From contig NZ_CP053348.1 in the NCBI RefSeq assembly GCF_013394595.1, positions 2,258,001 through 2,322,000 on the forward strand: a DNA stretch of 64,000 nt, read 5' to 3'. The notes under the pieces are model-generated. The model saw nothing but the letters and a program-made list of their open reading frames with translations, made no database searches and was not told where the DNA came from. Shown here in pieces: positions 17,975 to 26,250 of this stretch. Source of the stretch: Winogradskyella forsetii (GTDB taxonomy: Bacteria > Bacteroidota > Bacteroidia > Flavobacteriales > Flavobacteriaceae). Position numbers and translations under genes: made by a program. The stretch's first letter is position 1. Each line of letters starts with the position of its first letter.

Positions 17975-19324
17975 GTGACTTTTCAAGATCTCAATTTAAA
18001 TACACCTTTATACAACGCTTTAGATGATTTAGGCTTTGACACACCTACGCCTATTCAAGAAGAATCCTTTAGCGTGGTGGCTTCTGGAAAGGATGTGGTT
18101 GGTATTGCACAAACTGGTACTGGTAAGACCCTTGCCTATATGTTGCCCATTTTACGAAACCTTAAATATTCGCAACAAGATAACCCAAGGGTTTTGGTTT
18201 TGGTGCCTACGCGTGAATTGGTGGTGCAAGTTGTGAGTGAGATTGAAAAATTTTCTAAATACATCAACAATCGTGTGTTGGGTGTTTATGGTGGTACCAA
18301 TATTAATACACAAAAACAAGCGGTTGCACAAGGTCAGGATATTATTGTAGCAACTCCTGGACGACTTTACGATTTAGCCGTGAGTAGGGTTTTACAATTA
18401 AAATCGATTCAGAAATTAGTGATTGACGAAGTGGACGTGATGCTCGATTTAGGTTTTAGACATCAACTGATGAATATTTTTGACATTCTTCCACAGCGTC
18501 GCCAAAACATTATGTATTCGGCAACTATGACCAAAGATGTGGATGATTTGATTACCGATTTTTTTATTAATCCCACAAAAATATCGATTGCGGTTTCTGG
18601 TACGCCTTTGGAAAACATTAAACAAGAACGTTACGATGTTCCTAACTTTTACACTAAAGTCAACCTATTGGAACATTTACTTCAAGATAAAGAGGCATTT
18701 TCAAAAGTCCTGATTTTTGTGGCCTACAAGAAAATGGCTGACCGCCTTTTTGATCAATTGGAGGACTTATTCCCGAATGAATCTTGTGTTATCCATTCCA
18801 ACAAAACACAAAATTACCGCTTACGCAGTATTGAACAATTTAGAGAAGGTGAAAACCGACTGTTGGTAGCTACAGACGTCATGGCAAGAGGCCTGGATAT
18901 TGAAGGGGTTTCCCATGTCATCAACTTTGACACACCAGATTATCCTGAAAACTACATGCACAGAATCGGTAGAACCGGTAGAGCTGAACAAGAAGGCCAT
19001 TCTATTCTTTTTTCTACTGAAACCGAACAGGAAGGTTTAGAGCGTATAGAGGAACTCATGCAAATGAAAATTGAAACGCTCACTATTCCTGAAAACGTTG
19101 AGATTTCAACAGAATTAATTGAAGAAGAACGTCCACAGATTAGAGAGCGAAACAATCCCACAAAACGACGTGATGAAGATGCACCAGGTCCCGCTTTTCA
19201 TGAAAAGAAAGAAAAAAACCAAAAGGAAAATTTAGGTGGTTCTTATAGACGGGAAATTGCTAAAAAGTATAAAAAACCGAAAACTCGAGGCGATAAGAAT
19301 TATAACCGACGGAATAAGAAATAG
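17975..19324 (+). CDS. DEAD-box ATP-dependent RNA helicase
   Basis: A 449-residue cytosolic RNA helicase, probably in ribosome assembly or cold adaptation. Q motif TPTPIQ at 23-28, motif I AQTGTGKT at 45-52, PTRELVVQV, TPGRL, motif III SAT at 182-184, VATDVMARGLDIEGV and HRIGRTGR. The C-terminal tail is basic (KKEKNQKE ... YKKPKTRGDKNYNRRNKK), as in RhlE-like proteins. Motif II reads DEVD at 151-154, not DEAD. The start is GTG at 17975: the in-frame protein begins MTFQDLNLNTPLY as expected, and an overlapping ATG is out of frame with an immediate stop. Confidence 0.92.
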   Translation: MTFQDLNLNTPLYNALDDLGFDTPTPIQEESFSVVASGKDVVGIAQTGTGKTLAYMLPILRNLKYSQQDNPRVLVLVPTRELVVQVVSEIEKFSKYINNRVLGVYGGTNINTQKQAVAQGQDIIVATPGRLYDLAVSRVLQLKSIQKLVIDEVDVMLDLGFRHQLMNIFDILPQRRQNIMYSATMTKDVDDLITDFFINPTKISIAVSGTPLENIKQERYDVPNFYTKVNLLEHLLQDKEAFSKVLIFVAYKKMADRLFDQLEDLFPNESCVIHSNKTQNYRLRSIEQFREGENRLLVATDVMARGLDIEGVSHVINFDTPDYPENYMHRIGRTGRAEQEGHSILFSTETEQEGLERIEELMQMKIETLTIPENVEISTELIEEERPQIRERNNPTKRRDEDAPGPAFHEKKEKNQKENLGGSYRREIAKKYKKPKTRGDKNYNRRNKK

Positions 19325-19329
19325 TGTTT

Positions 19330-19360
19330 CAGTCCCAGTGGTCAGTGGTCAGTGGTCAGT
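19330..19360. repeat. CAGT(GGT) short tandem repeat (copy 1)
   Basis: CAGTCC, then CAGTGGT three times, then CAGT: a 7-base tandem unit just after the helicase stop. Confidence 0.75.
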
Positions 19361-19382
19361 AAGATACTCACTCTATAAAAAT

Positions 19383-19418
19383 AAAAAACCCTAATCAAAT
19401 TAATGAAAAGGGTTTTCA
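19383..19418 (+). terminator. Terminator-like hairpin AAAACCC / GGGTTTT
   Basis: Located 60 bases past the helicase stop; stem of 7 with an 18-base loop. It could serve the helicase (+) and, as it is bidirectional, the channel gene on the other strand. Confidence 0.5.
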
Positions 19419-19434
19419 ATATACCTCAAGTACA

Positions 19435-19496
19435 TGCAGGATTACATTTTATGTAAACATAAAACCTATGACCCTAACCTCATAGTTAATCCTGCA
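19435..19496. repeat. Inverted repeat TGCAGGATTA / TAATCCTGCA at the channel 3' end
   Basis: Perfect 10-base arms 42 bases apart. The right arm contains the channel gene stop codon, and the loop holds a further palindrome (TTATGTAAACATAA). It may act as an mRNA 3' structure. Confidence 0.5.
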
Positions 19497-20313
19497 TTTG
19501 TACTTGATTTTCTACTAAATCCTTAATGGGCACAATAAGTCGTCCTTTAGGATTTTTTAATATTACTGAAATGCTTTGAACAGCATCAATTGTATAAGTT
19601 TCATTGTTGAAGATGATTTTTTGCCCAACTTCGAAAGTCTTACGAGCGTAAAATGTATTTAATAATTTACCGACGACTTCCCTTGCTCCTAAGCCAACTG
19701 CGATTGCAAATGCACCTAGAAAAGCAGCTAATATCATAGTGATGTTGCTCGTAATGATTTCTGTATCAATTCCCGCTTGGTTCAAAGCTGTGATCGATAT
19801 GAATGTTAGCAATAAGAAAAACACCACCTGACTTATCATTTTCCCACCAGACAAATCCATGGATTCAAAAAGTGATTTCAGATTATTCTTAACAAAATTT
19901 GCAAAGATTAAGCCTAAAATAAAAATCAGCAACGCTGCAAATAATTGTGGTAAATAAGCCAAAAGTTCTCCAACCTGATTAGAAATAATCTCTAAGCCAA
20001 TAGCATCTGAAGCAGTAATGATTATAATGATATACATTATATATTTCACAAACTTAGACACCACTTTTATAGTATCAAATTTCAATTGCTTCCCTTCTAC
20101 TATCTCTATAGAGTTTAGCTTTTCATCAAGTTTATCTGCTTTGGCGATTTTCAATACCTTTTTTATGGCTTTAACGATAAACTTTGTAATCAACCAACCA
20201 ATTACAATAATTAATAAGGCTCCCAACGCCTTAAAAGCAATGGATGCAATTTCTGGCCACATTGATGACAATGATTGCATTGCTGAGTTCTTATATTCTG
20301 TAAAATTTTTCAT
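19486..20313 (-). CDS. Small-conductance mechanosensitive-type channel (MscS family)
   Basis: A 275-residue inner-membrane protein with an N-terminal amphipathic part and about four to five hydrophobic segments (around residues 20-45, 85-105, 125-145, 160-180, 185-210). The MscS signature-like pore helix and beta domain follow (FAIAVGLGAREVVGKLLNTF, then FEVGQKIIFNNETYTIDAVQ). It lacks the long cytoplasmic vestibule of E. coli MscS, ending soon after the beta domain, as in the TM-helix-repeat subfamily. It is third in a minus-strand operon behind an ECF sigma factor and a 58-aa protein, starting 32 bases after the latter. It may release solutes on membrane tension. Confidence 0.85.
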   Translation of the reverse strand: MKNFTEYKNSAMQSLSSMWPEIASIAFKALGALLIIVIGWLITKFIVKAIKKVLKIAKADKLDEKLNSIEIVEGKQLKFDTIKVVSKFVKYIMYIIIIITASDAIGLEIISNQVGELLAYLPQLFAALLIFILGLIFANFVKNNLKSLFESMDLSGGKMISQVVFFLLLTFISITALNQAGIDTEIITSNITMILAAFLGAFAIAVGLGAREVVGKLLNTFYARKTFEVGQKIIFNNETYTIDAVQSISVILKNPKGRLIVPIKDLVENQVQMQD

Positions 20314-20345
20314 ACTAATAATTTTAAGTTAGGGTTTATTTAGTA

Positions 20346-20522
20346 TTATTCCTTCTTTCTTTTATTCGTTACACTCTCAATAATATGTCCAATATTATAC
20401 GAAAACAACTCCGCTATTTCCATAAAAAGCTTCGCCATGGCAATATCGTGCATAACTTTGCCTTTAAGTTCTTGTGGAACTTCCTGTAAAGGTTGGTCTA
20501 GGTTTTTAAATGGATTTTCCAT
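20346..20522 (-). CDS. Small hypothetical protein, 58 aa, coupled to the sigma factor
   Basis: I do not recognise a family. The best start is the ATG at 20522, inside the last codons of the sigma factor gene. The 17-base overlap in another frame suggests translational coupling. The product (MENPFKNLDQPLQEVPQELK then a helical segment MHDIAMAKLFMEIAELFSYN and a basic tail NKRKKE) has no cysteine and no clear membrane segment, but one long amphipathic helix. Its position between a sigma factor and a mechanosensitive-type channel would suit a regulator or adaptor of either. That is inference only. An upstream ATG (20552) would add ten residues but lies deep in the sigma gene. Confidence 0.75.
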   Translation of the reverse strand: MENPFKNLDQPLQEVPQELKGKVMHDIAMAKLFMEIAELFSYNIGHIIESVTNKRKKE

Positions 20523-21099
20523 CTGTCGTATAATTAGTGTACTTCTGTACAAGTTTTTCTTTTGCTCTTTTTAATCGCATTTTAACCGCACTTTCCCCAA
20601 TATCTAAAGCGTCAGCCAGTTCTTTAATTGATAAATTATCTTGATATTTTAATAACAGAATCATTTTTTCATCTGGCGAAATCATTTCCATGACTTTCTT
20701 TAACTGTTCTACTCTCATGCTTTCAAACTCACGGGTAGAATCGATGTCTTCGCCAATATTCTCAATGTCAAAATTTTCAGTGCTAACCGACTTTTTTTCA
20801 AACTTTTTAGCCGTATTTCTGGTCACATAATTCACACAATGATTGTAGGTAAATGCATATAACCAAGTTGAAAATTTTGATTTCCCTTTAAAACTCGCCA
20901 ATTTCACGAACACCCTTAAAAAAACATCTTGGGTTAAATCCTTGGCCTCGTCAACACCATTTGCAAATCCATAACATTTGTTATATACCATGCTCTCATA
21001 TCTATCGTATAGCACCTCGAACAACAGAGTATCGTTGGTTTTGACAATGGCTTCTACGAGCGCTTCATCGGTTAGGTTATGAACAGCGTCTTGTGTCAA
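20506..21099 (-). CDS. ECF-type RNA polymerase sigma factor
   Basis: A 197-residue sigma-70 family protein with region 2 (YDRYESMVYNKCYGF ... DLTQDVFLRVFVKL ... FSTWLYAFTYNHCVNYV) and region 4 (LLLKYQDNLSIKELADALDI ... GESAVKMRLKRAKEKL). A charged linker of about 35 residues separates them. No classical anti-sigma factor with a membrane segment follows. Instead a 58-aa protein overlaps its stop, followed by an MscS-type channel. Regulation is therefore not of the usual FecR or RseA type, unless the partner is encoded elsewhere. Confidence 0.9.
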   Translation of the reverse strand: MTQDAVHNLTDEALVEAIVKTNDTLLFEVLYDRYESMVYNKCYGFANGVDEAKDLTQDVFLRVFVKLASFKGKSKFSTWLYAFTYNHCVNYVTRNTAKKFEKKSVSTENFDIENIGEDIDSTREFESMRVEQLKKVMEMISPDEKMILLLKYQDNLSIKELADALDIGESAVKMRLKRAKEKLVQKYTNYTTDGKSI

Positions 21100-21206
21100 G
21101 AGATTTTATGATCGGATTAATGGATTGATATTAAACTCATTTTAAGGAGTATGTAAAGTTAAGACACTAAAAATATTATGAGGTCACATTTTATTTAATA
21201 ATTTTC

Positions 21207-21611
21207 TTACTTTTTTAAATGATTTTCAATATCTCCCAAATGATGTTGTAATGCCTGAGCTGATATTTGAATTTCCCATATTAAAAAAGCCAAAGACACT
21301 ATGAGTAGCAAAAGCCCAATTCCAAAGGCCCAAACTGCTATAACATCATAATTTACATAGATTAAAAACATTGTAAGCACACAAAATAACAAACTAGTGA
21401 TTCCTGAAATTTGCATGTACCTAGTTAATTTTACTCTTAACTTTAGATTGTTTATCTGCCTAAGAATAGAACTATCCTGATGCTCTAGATATTGGTCGCG
21501 TAAATTCCGAATGATAGCTGCATAAGCCAAAAACCGATTCGTATAGGCCAACATGATTAAGGATATTGCCGAAAATAAAAGTGCTGGTGTTGTGAGGGTT
21601 AGTTCTTCCAT
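21207..21611 (-). CDS. DUF2721 membrane protein
   Basis: A 134-residue protein with three hydrophobic segments (about 8-32, 70-88, 91-112), typical DUF2721 length, and the conserved cytosolic stretch RNLRDQYLEHQDSSILRQI between helix 1 and helix 2. Function unknown in the family. It is a single gene between the sigma factor operon and the ExbB-like gene. Confidence 0.85.
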   Translation of the reverse strand: MEELTLTTPALLFSAISLIMLAYTNRFLAYAAIIRNLRDQYLEHQDSSILRQINNLKLRVKLTRYMQISGITSLLFCVLTMFLIYVNYDVIAVWAFGIGLLLLIVSLAFLIWEIQISAQALQHHLGDIENHLKK

Positions 21612-21660
21612 TAGGATGTTTTTACAAAATTACAGAATATTAAGGTCTGGACGTAAAAAA

Positions 21661-21682
21661 AGCGAACTTTAAAAAGTTCGCT
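21661..21682 (-). terminator. Terminator after the ExbB-like gene
   Basis: Ten-base stem AGCGAACTTT / AAAGTTCGCT with a 2-base spacer and, on the minus strand, a run of seven T. It lies 30 bases past the stop. Confidence 0.85.
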
Positions 21683-21711
21683 TCATTTAATGGATAATTT
21701 TTCCGTTAGAA

Positions 21712-22128
21712 TTATTCCTGTTTTTCAGAATTGACAAACCAACGTAACACTAGAATTCCAATTCTTGCAATTACAAAAGTAAATAATCCAAAAGTGGCTG
21801 TTAAGAGCGACACTTTTAATCCACCAGCGAACATAGCTGGATTAGGATTTCCCATCGCTTCCACAGAATCAAAGGCTGAAATTAAGCCTATAACAGACCC
21901 TAAAAACCCTAAAACCAGTCCCAACAGACTGGAATCTACCGTTAGTTTTAGCATTTTTTCGGTTTTTGCCATATCTTTCTTAAGGTTGATGAAGCCGTTA
22001 ATTAAAAGGAATATGGACAATAAAAGACAGATTAAAATAAGCGACATAAAGAATGGGCCACCTTCGTTAAATCGATCCACAAATGGATTGGAAATGATTA
22101 TAACATTTGAAATTACTAATTCGTTCAT
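21712..22128 (-). CDS. MotA/TolQ/ExbB-family proton channel protein
   Basis: About 138 residues with three hydrophobic segments: near the N terminus (MSLILICLLLSIFLLINGF), then LGLVLGFLGSVIGLISAFDS and LTATFGLFTFVIARIGIL. The GFLGSVIGLISAF and LKVSLLTATFG pattern is that of TolQ/ExbB. Proteins of this family power outer-membrane processes together with a TolR/ExbD partner, but none is adjacent. I chose the ATG at 22128 (MNELVISN). Another ATG at 22152 adds eight residues without family support. Confidence 0.8.
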   Translation of the reverse strand: MNELVISNVIIISNPFVDRFNEGGPFFMSLILICLLLSIFLLINGFINLKKDMAKTEKMLKLTVDSSLLGLVLGFLGSVIGLISAFDSVEAMGNPNPAMFAGGLKVSLLTATFGLFTFVIARIGILVLRWFVNSEKQE

Positions 22129-22318
22129 GATCAATGATATTAAGTTAAACATACCTCAAACTTAAAACATAAATACCTTCAATATATATATTTGCGACGG
22201 ATAACCATTTTAAGTTGGGATTTGGCACTATGTTGAATCCATTGCTAATTCCGTTATTCGTCTATAAACTCATAAAACACTCTAAAAATACAGTATTATT
22301 GTAATATGGATTTTCTAA

Positions 22319-23389
22319 ATGCTTAAAACGAATTTCATATATAAAAAAATCGGTCAAGGCCTGCTCCATATTATATTCTGGTGTGCTGTGCTCCTATTCT
22401 ACACCTATTTTTTTGGTGTTGGCAGTAATAATTTTGGAGATACATTAATATTTTCTTTGTTTTTGATGCCGATTACAATTGCCACAACTTATGTCTCCAT
22501 TTATAAATTAATACCAGATTATCTCATAGCAAAACGTTATTTTCAGTTTGTACTTTATAGTATTTATACGCTGATAATTTCAGCGTATTTAGTCATGGTT
22601 TCTATCTTTTTTAGTTTGATTTATATTTCAAATTTTGAATATAATGACATGAATCCTTTGACTAGAAATATTCTTTTCGTGTTGACCGGAATATATCTTG
22701 TCACCTTCATAGTAAGTGCGTTTAAGCTGATGAAACTAAATATAAGGGCTTCAAAAAGAACCCAAACGCTTGAAACTAAAATTCTTGAAACACAATTGAA
22801 ATTAAAAGAACAAGAACTGAAATATTTAAAAATGCAGATTCATCCACACTTTCTGTTTAACACGCTGAATACTATGTATGGTTTCGCATTGAAAAAAGCG
22901 GATGAAACACCAGAAATGATATTAAAACTATCCAACTTGTTGGATTACTTATTGTATCAAGTGGATAAACCGTTTGTAAGTTTGAATGATGAAATACATC
23001 ATATTGAAGATTATATCAGCTTAGAGCAAATGCGATTTAGTGATACTTTGAGCGTAAATTTTTCAAAACATATAAGTTCAGAACCCATTGAAATTGCGCC
23101 CATGTTATTGATACCTTTTGTTGAAAACAGTTTTAAACATGGAAAAATCAGGAATGGTAAACTGGAAATACTTATTGATATTATAGCAACCCATGATAAA
23201 ATTGATTTCAAAATTGAAAATACCTGTACCAAAGATTCAAACACTGATGAAGGTATTGGTTTGGAAAATATAAAAAAGCGTTTGGTATTCTTATACCCGA
23301 ATCAACATCATCTCAAAATTAATAGAGATGAAAATAATTATATGGTCGCCTTAAACTTAAACCTAAACCCAACGTTAAAAGATGTCTAA
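22319..23389 (+). CDS. LytS/YehU-type sensor histidine kinase
   Basis: A 356-residue membrane kinase. Four hydrophobic helices occupy about 12-35, 42-62, 78-102 and 115-135, followed by a coiled linker and the His_kinase domain with QIHPHFLFNTLN (His175 the likely phospho-acceptor). A HATPase end carries LLIPFVENSFKHG and EGIGLENIKKRL. No extracellular sensor domain is present; the helices may sense the membrane directly. Its stop overlaps the start of the LytTR regulator by 8 bases, so the pair is translationally coupled. Confidence 0.93.
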   Translation: MLKTNFIYKKIGQGLLHIIFWCAVLLFYTYFFGVGSNNFGDTLIFSLFLMPITIATTYVSIYKLIPDYLIAKRYFQFVLYSIYTLIISAYLVMVSIFFSLIYISNFEYNDMNPLTRNILFVLTGIYLVTFIVSAFKLMKLNIRASKRTQTLETKILETQLKLKEQELKYLKMQIHPHFLFNTLNTMYGFALKKADETPEMILKLSNLLDYLLYQVDKPFVSLNDEIHHIEDYISLEQMRFSDTLSVNFSKHISSEPIEIAPMLLIPFVENSFKHGKIRNGKLEILIDIIATHDKIDFKIENTCTKDSNTDEGIGLENIKKRLVFLYPNQHHLKINRDENNYMVALNLNLNPTLKDV

Positions 23390-24092
23390 AACTATTTCTT
23401 GTATCATTGTTGACGATGAAATAATGGCGCGGGACATTATAGCTTCGCACTTATCCAAAATTGAAAACATGAACGTTATTGCACAATGTAAAAATGCGAT
23501 TGAAGCCTTTAATTTTATTAATAACCATAAAGTTGACTTAATTTTTTTAGATATTAATATGCCTGAGGTTTCGGGCATTTCCTTTGCCAAATCCATAAAT
23601 AAAAATATCAAGATTATCTTTACCACGGCCTATAGAGATTATGCTGTTGAAGGTTTTGATTTGCAAGCTGTAGATTATCTTTTAAAACCTATTGCTTTTG
23701 AGCGCTTATTGAAATCCGTAAACCGTTATTTTGAAGTGAGCGCTTCTTCAATTGAAAATTTTTCAGAACCATCAGAAAATAACGACTTCATATTTGTACG
23801 TTCTGACCGAAAAATGCTGAAAGTAGATTTTGATTCTATTCTCTATATTGAAAGTTTAAGTGATTATATCAAAATACATCTTTCCAACTCCATCATTGTA
23901 ACTAGGGAAACCATCACAGCCATTGAAGCCAAATTACCCAAAAATCGATTCCTGAGAATCCATAGGTCTTATATTGTGGCTTTATCACAAATTCAGTCTT
24001 TTACAAATGAACAGGTTACAGTTCATCGAAAAGCGCTTTCCATTAGTCGAAGTTATAAGAAAGAAGTTTTGAAACTTCTGGAAAATTTTTAA
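23382..24092 (+). CDS. LytTR-type response regulator
   Basis: A 236-residue regulator. The receiver domain (1-120) has acidic pair Asp11-Asp12, phospho-acceptor Asp57 in FLDINMPEVSG and Lys in LLKPI. The LytTR DNA-binding domain is at about 137-235 (FVRSDRKMLKVDF, IESLSDYIKIHL, RFLRIHRSYIVAL). It is the partner of the upstream kinase. The target promoters cannot be read from the window. A third gene with a GYF-like domain follows after 68 bases. Confidence 0.94.
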   Translation: MSKTISCIIVDDEIMARDIIASHLSKIENMNVIAQCKNAIEAFNFINNHKVDLIFLDINMPEVSGISFAKSINKNIKIIFTTAYRDYAVEGFDLQAVDYLLKPIAFERLLKSVNRYFEVSASSIENFSEPSENNDFIFVRSDRKMLKVDFDSILYIESLSDYIKIHLSNSIIVTRETITAIEAKLPKNRFLRIHRSYIVALSQIQSFTNEQVTVHRKALSISRSYKKEVLKLLENF

Positions 24093-24160
24093 CTTTAAGA
24101 AAATAAACACCCGAATCTTAACGTTGTATAGTTACTGCTATGCTATTGAATACCTGCTAA

Positions 24161-24751
24161 ATGAATGATTATCTACACGACACGATTCCCAATTTAAAGC
24201 CATTTAGCTATGAGCGTCATCACGATTCCCATTTTATAAATCAGCAATGGGTATTGGTCAATGGTATTTCTAAAAAGAAATCGATTTATACCTTTAAAGA
24301 AGATAATGTTCTTGAAATATCCCGAAAAAACAACGTTATTAAAACCACTTGGAATATCAATATCCAAAACAATTTTACCATTGAAACCGAGGATGGGCTG
24401 ATTACTGTGGAAGCTTATTTTAAGGATGATGATATTTTAGTGCTTAACAATCAAGATAAAGAGGAATTTGCGCTTTACATCAATACGACAAATTATGAAG
24501 ACGAGCTGAATTCGATTGAAGATATTCAAGCGTATTTAAAAGAGAAATATAAAAAGAAAGTCAGCACCATTATTTACGATCACGAATTCTATTATATTGA
24601 AAAATCAAAAGAATTCGGACCATTCACGGTTGAACAACTTTCAGAAAAAGTAAAAAACGAAGAAATCAGTACCTATTGTTTTGTTAGGGACGTTAATGAG
24701 TACGACTATAGTAAGCGGCTTCGTATTGAGGATTTGATTCAGGAACTTTGA
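24161..24751 (+). CDS. Hypothetical protein with a C-terminal GYF-like (DUF4339) domain
   Basis: A 196-residue soluble protein. Residues about 25-110 look like a lipocalin-type or DUF-like beta sheet (QQWVLVNGISKKKSIYTF). The last about 50 residues (FYYIEKSKEFGPFTVEQLSE ... RLRIEDLIQEL) follow the GYF_2/DUF4339 pattern with the GPFT core. GYF-like domains bind proline-rich peptides. It follows the LytS/LytTR pair on the same strand and may be co-transcribed. Function otherwise unknown. Confidence 0.8.
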   Translation: MNDYLHDTIPNLKPFSYERHHDSHFINQQWVLVNGISKKKSIYTFKEDNVLEISRKNNVIKTTWNINIQNNFTIETEDGLITVEAYFKDDDILVLNNQDKEEFALYINTTNYEDELNSIEDIQAYLKEKYKKKVSTIIYDHEFYYIEKSKEFGPFTVEQLSEKVKNEEISTYCFVRDVNEYDYSKRLRIEDLIQEL

Positions 24752-24760
24752 AAGCGTATT

Positions 24761-24792
24761 CAGTCCCAGTGTTCAGTATTCAGTATTCAGTG
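24761..24792. repeat. CAGT(NTT) short tandem repeat (copy 2)
   Basis: CAGTCC CAGTGTT CAGTATT CAGTATT CAGTG, directly after the GYF-like gene. Same 7-base period as 19330-19360 and 54256-54304. Confidence 0.75.
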
Positions 24793-24847
24793 AAAAGTGA
24801 AACGTTTTTTAATTTACTCTGAAAGTCAATTATTGGTTTCATTTAAT

Positions 24848-24896
24848 TCTTCTGTGAATCTTCATGCCTTCACTGTGGAACTTTGTGTAATAATTT
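24848..24896. repeat. Dispersed repeat TTCTGTGAATCTTCATGCC...GGAACTTTGTGTAA (copy 3)
   Basis: Reverse-complement relative of 14025-14073, sharing TGTGAATCTTC and CTTTGTGTAATAATT. It lies between convergent genes. Confidence 0.6.
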
Positions 24897-24984
24897 ATTT
24901 AAAATCCCAAAAATTCTCAGGAGCTAAGTTGCAAAGCAAAATATCCGCACAGATATGTGAGTTGAGTGAAATTAGTGTCAAAAA

Positions 24985-25016
24985 AAAGCGAAAATCCATT
25001 ACAGAACTTCGCTTTT
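24985..25016 (-). terminator. Terminator after fabV
   Basis: Stem AAAAGCGAA / TTCGCTTTT with a 14-base loop and, on the minus strand, eight T. It lies about 25 bases past the fabV stop. Confidence 0.75.
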
Positions 25017-25039
25017 CAAATTATGTTATATCTAATTAC

Positions 25040-26230
25040 TTATACTTGCAATCCAGTAATAGCGACCATTTCATCCACATCCTTATCATAGTCAACGCCA
25101 TCAACTTCAAATCCAAAGAGATTAAAGAAATCGGTTTTATAACCTTCTAAATCGCCAATATTTGGCAGAGTTTCTGTGGTTGCTTGTTTCCAAAGTTCTA
25201 AGACTTTTGCTTGGATATCGTCTCGCATTTCCCAATCGTCAATGCGTATTCTTCCAGCGTCATCCAATTCTAAATTTTCAGCATATAGACGTTCGTTAAA
25301 CAATCGTTCAATTTGCTCAATACATCCTTCGTGAATGCCTTCGTCCTTCATCACTTGATACAATAATGAAATGTATAATGGAATTACAGGAATTGCAGAA
25401 CTCGCTTGGGTTACTAGGGCTTTATTCACAGAAACATAGGCTTTCCCATTGATGTCCTCTAAAGTATCCGTAATTTTAAAAGCTGTCGCTTCCAAATCAT
25501 CTTTCGCCGCTCCAATTGTTCCTTTTCTGTAAACGGCTTCAGTTAATGATGGTCCGATATAAGAATAGGCAACAGTTTTAAAATCCTCAGATAATACATC
25601 TTCAGATTTTAATAAATCAATCCACATTTGCCAATCTTCGCCTCCCATTACAGCCACTGTATTTTCAATATCATCGCCAGAACTTGGTTCAATAGAAATT
25701 TCCTTGACTTCGCCTGTATGAAAATCGACCGTCTTATTAGTAAAAGTGTCTCCAATGGGTTTTAGAACAGACTTAAAACGTTCGCCTGTATCGGGATGCG
25801 TTCTTACTGGCGAAGCCAAACTGTAAATCAGCATATCTATTTTACCCAAATCGTCTTTTATTAATTTTAAGGTTTGTGCTTTAATTTCGTTAGAAAACGC
25901 ATCGCCATTGATACTTTTGGCATATAAACCATCTTTGTGAGCTTGTTTCTCAAAAGCTGCACTATTGTACCAACCTGGCGAAGCAGGACGCCCTTCTGAT
26001 GGTGGCTTTTCGAAAAACACACCAATAGTTGAAGCATCAGAGCCATAAGCACTTGTTATTCTCGAGGCTAAACCAAATCCGGTTGAAGCGCCAATTACCA
26101 ATACTTTTTTAGGCCCGTTTTTAGTTGGTCGTTCTTTTATATAATTTATTTGATCCAATACATTTTGCTCACAACCTGTTGGATGCGAGGTTAAACAAAT
26201 AAATCCTCTAGTTCTTGGTTCTATTATCAT
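25040..26230 (-). CDS. fabV: Trans-2-enoyl-CoA / enoyl-ACP reductase FabV
   Basis: A 396-residue NADH-dependent reductase for the last step of fatty-acid elongation. It is the triclosan-resistant FabV type of the SDR superfamily. Visible: MIIEPRTRGFICLTSHPTGC at the start, the dinucleotide-binding KVLVIGASTGFGLASR, and the active-site Tyr-x8-Lys in YRKGTIGAAK. Length fits the family (about 395-400). It follows lpd by 20 bases on the same strand and probably shares the lpd promoter at 27686-27716. Confidence 0.95.
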   Translation of the reverse strand: MIIEPRTRGFICLTSHPTGCEQNVLDQINYIKERPTKNGPKKVLVIGASTGFGLASRITSAYGSDASTIGVFFEKPPSEGRPASPGWYNSAAFEKQAHKDGLYAKSINGDAFSNEIKAQTLKLIKDDLGKIDMLIYSLASPVRTHPDTGERFKSVLKPIGDTFTNKTVDFHTGEVKEISIEPSSGDDIENTVAVMGGEDWQMWIDLLKSEDVLSEDFKTVAYSYIGPSLTEAVYRKGTIGAAKDDLEATAFKITDTLEDINGKAYVSVNKALVTQASSAIPVIPLYISLLYQVMKDEGIHEGCIEQIERLFNERLYAENLELDDAGRIRIDDWEMRDDIQAKVLELWKQATTETLPNIGDLEGYKTDFFNLFGFEVDGVDYDKDVDEMVAITGLQV

Positions 26231-26250
26231 ATCTTTTTGGTCTAATTGGT

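Noticed and set aside
24797..25150. 117-codon plus-strand open frame
   Set aside because: It spans a dispersed repeat and the fabV terminator and then runs antisense into fabV; no protein character.
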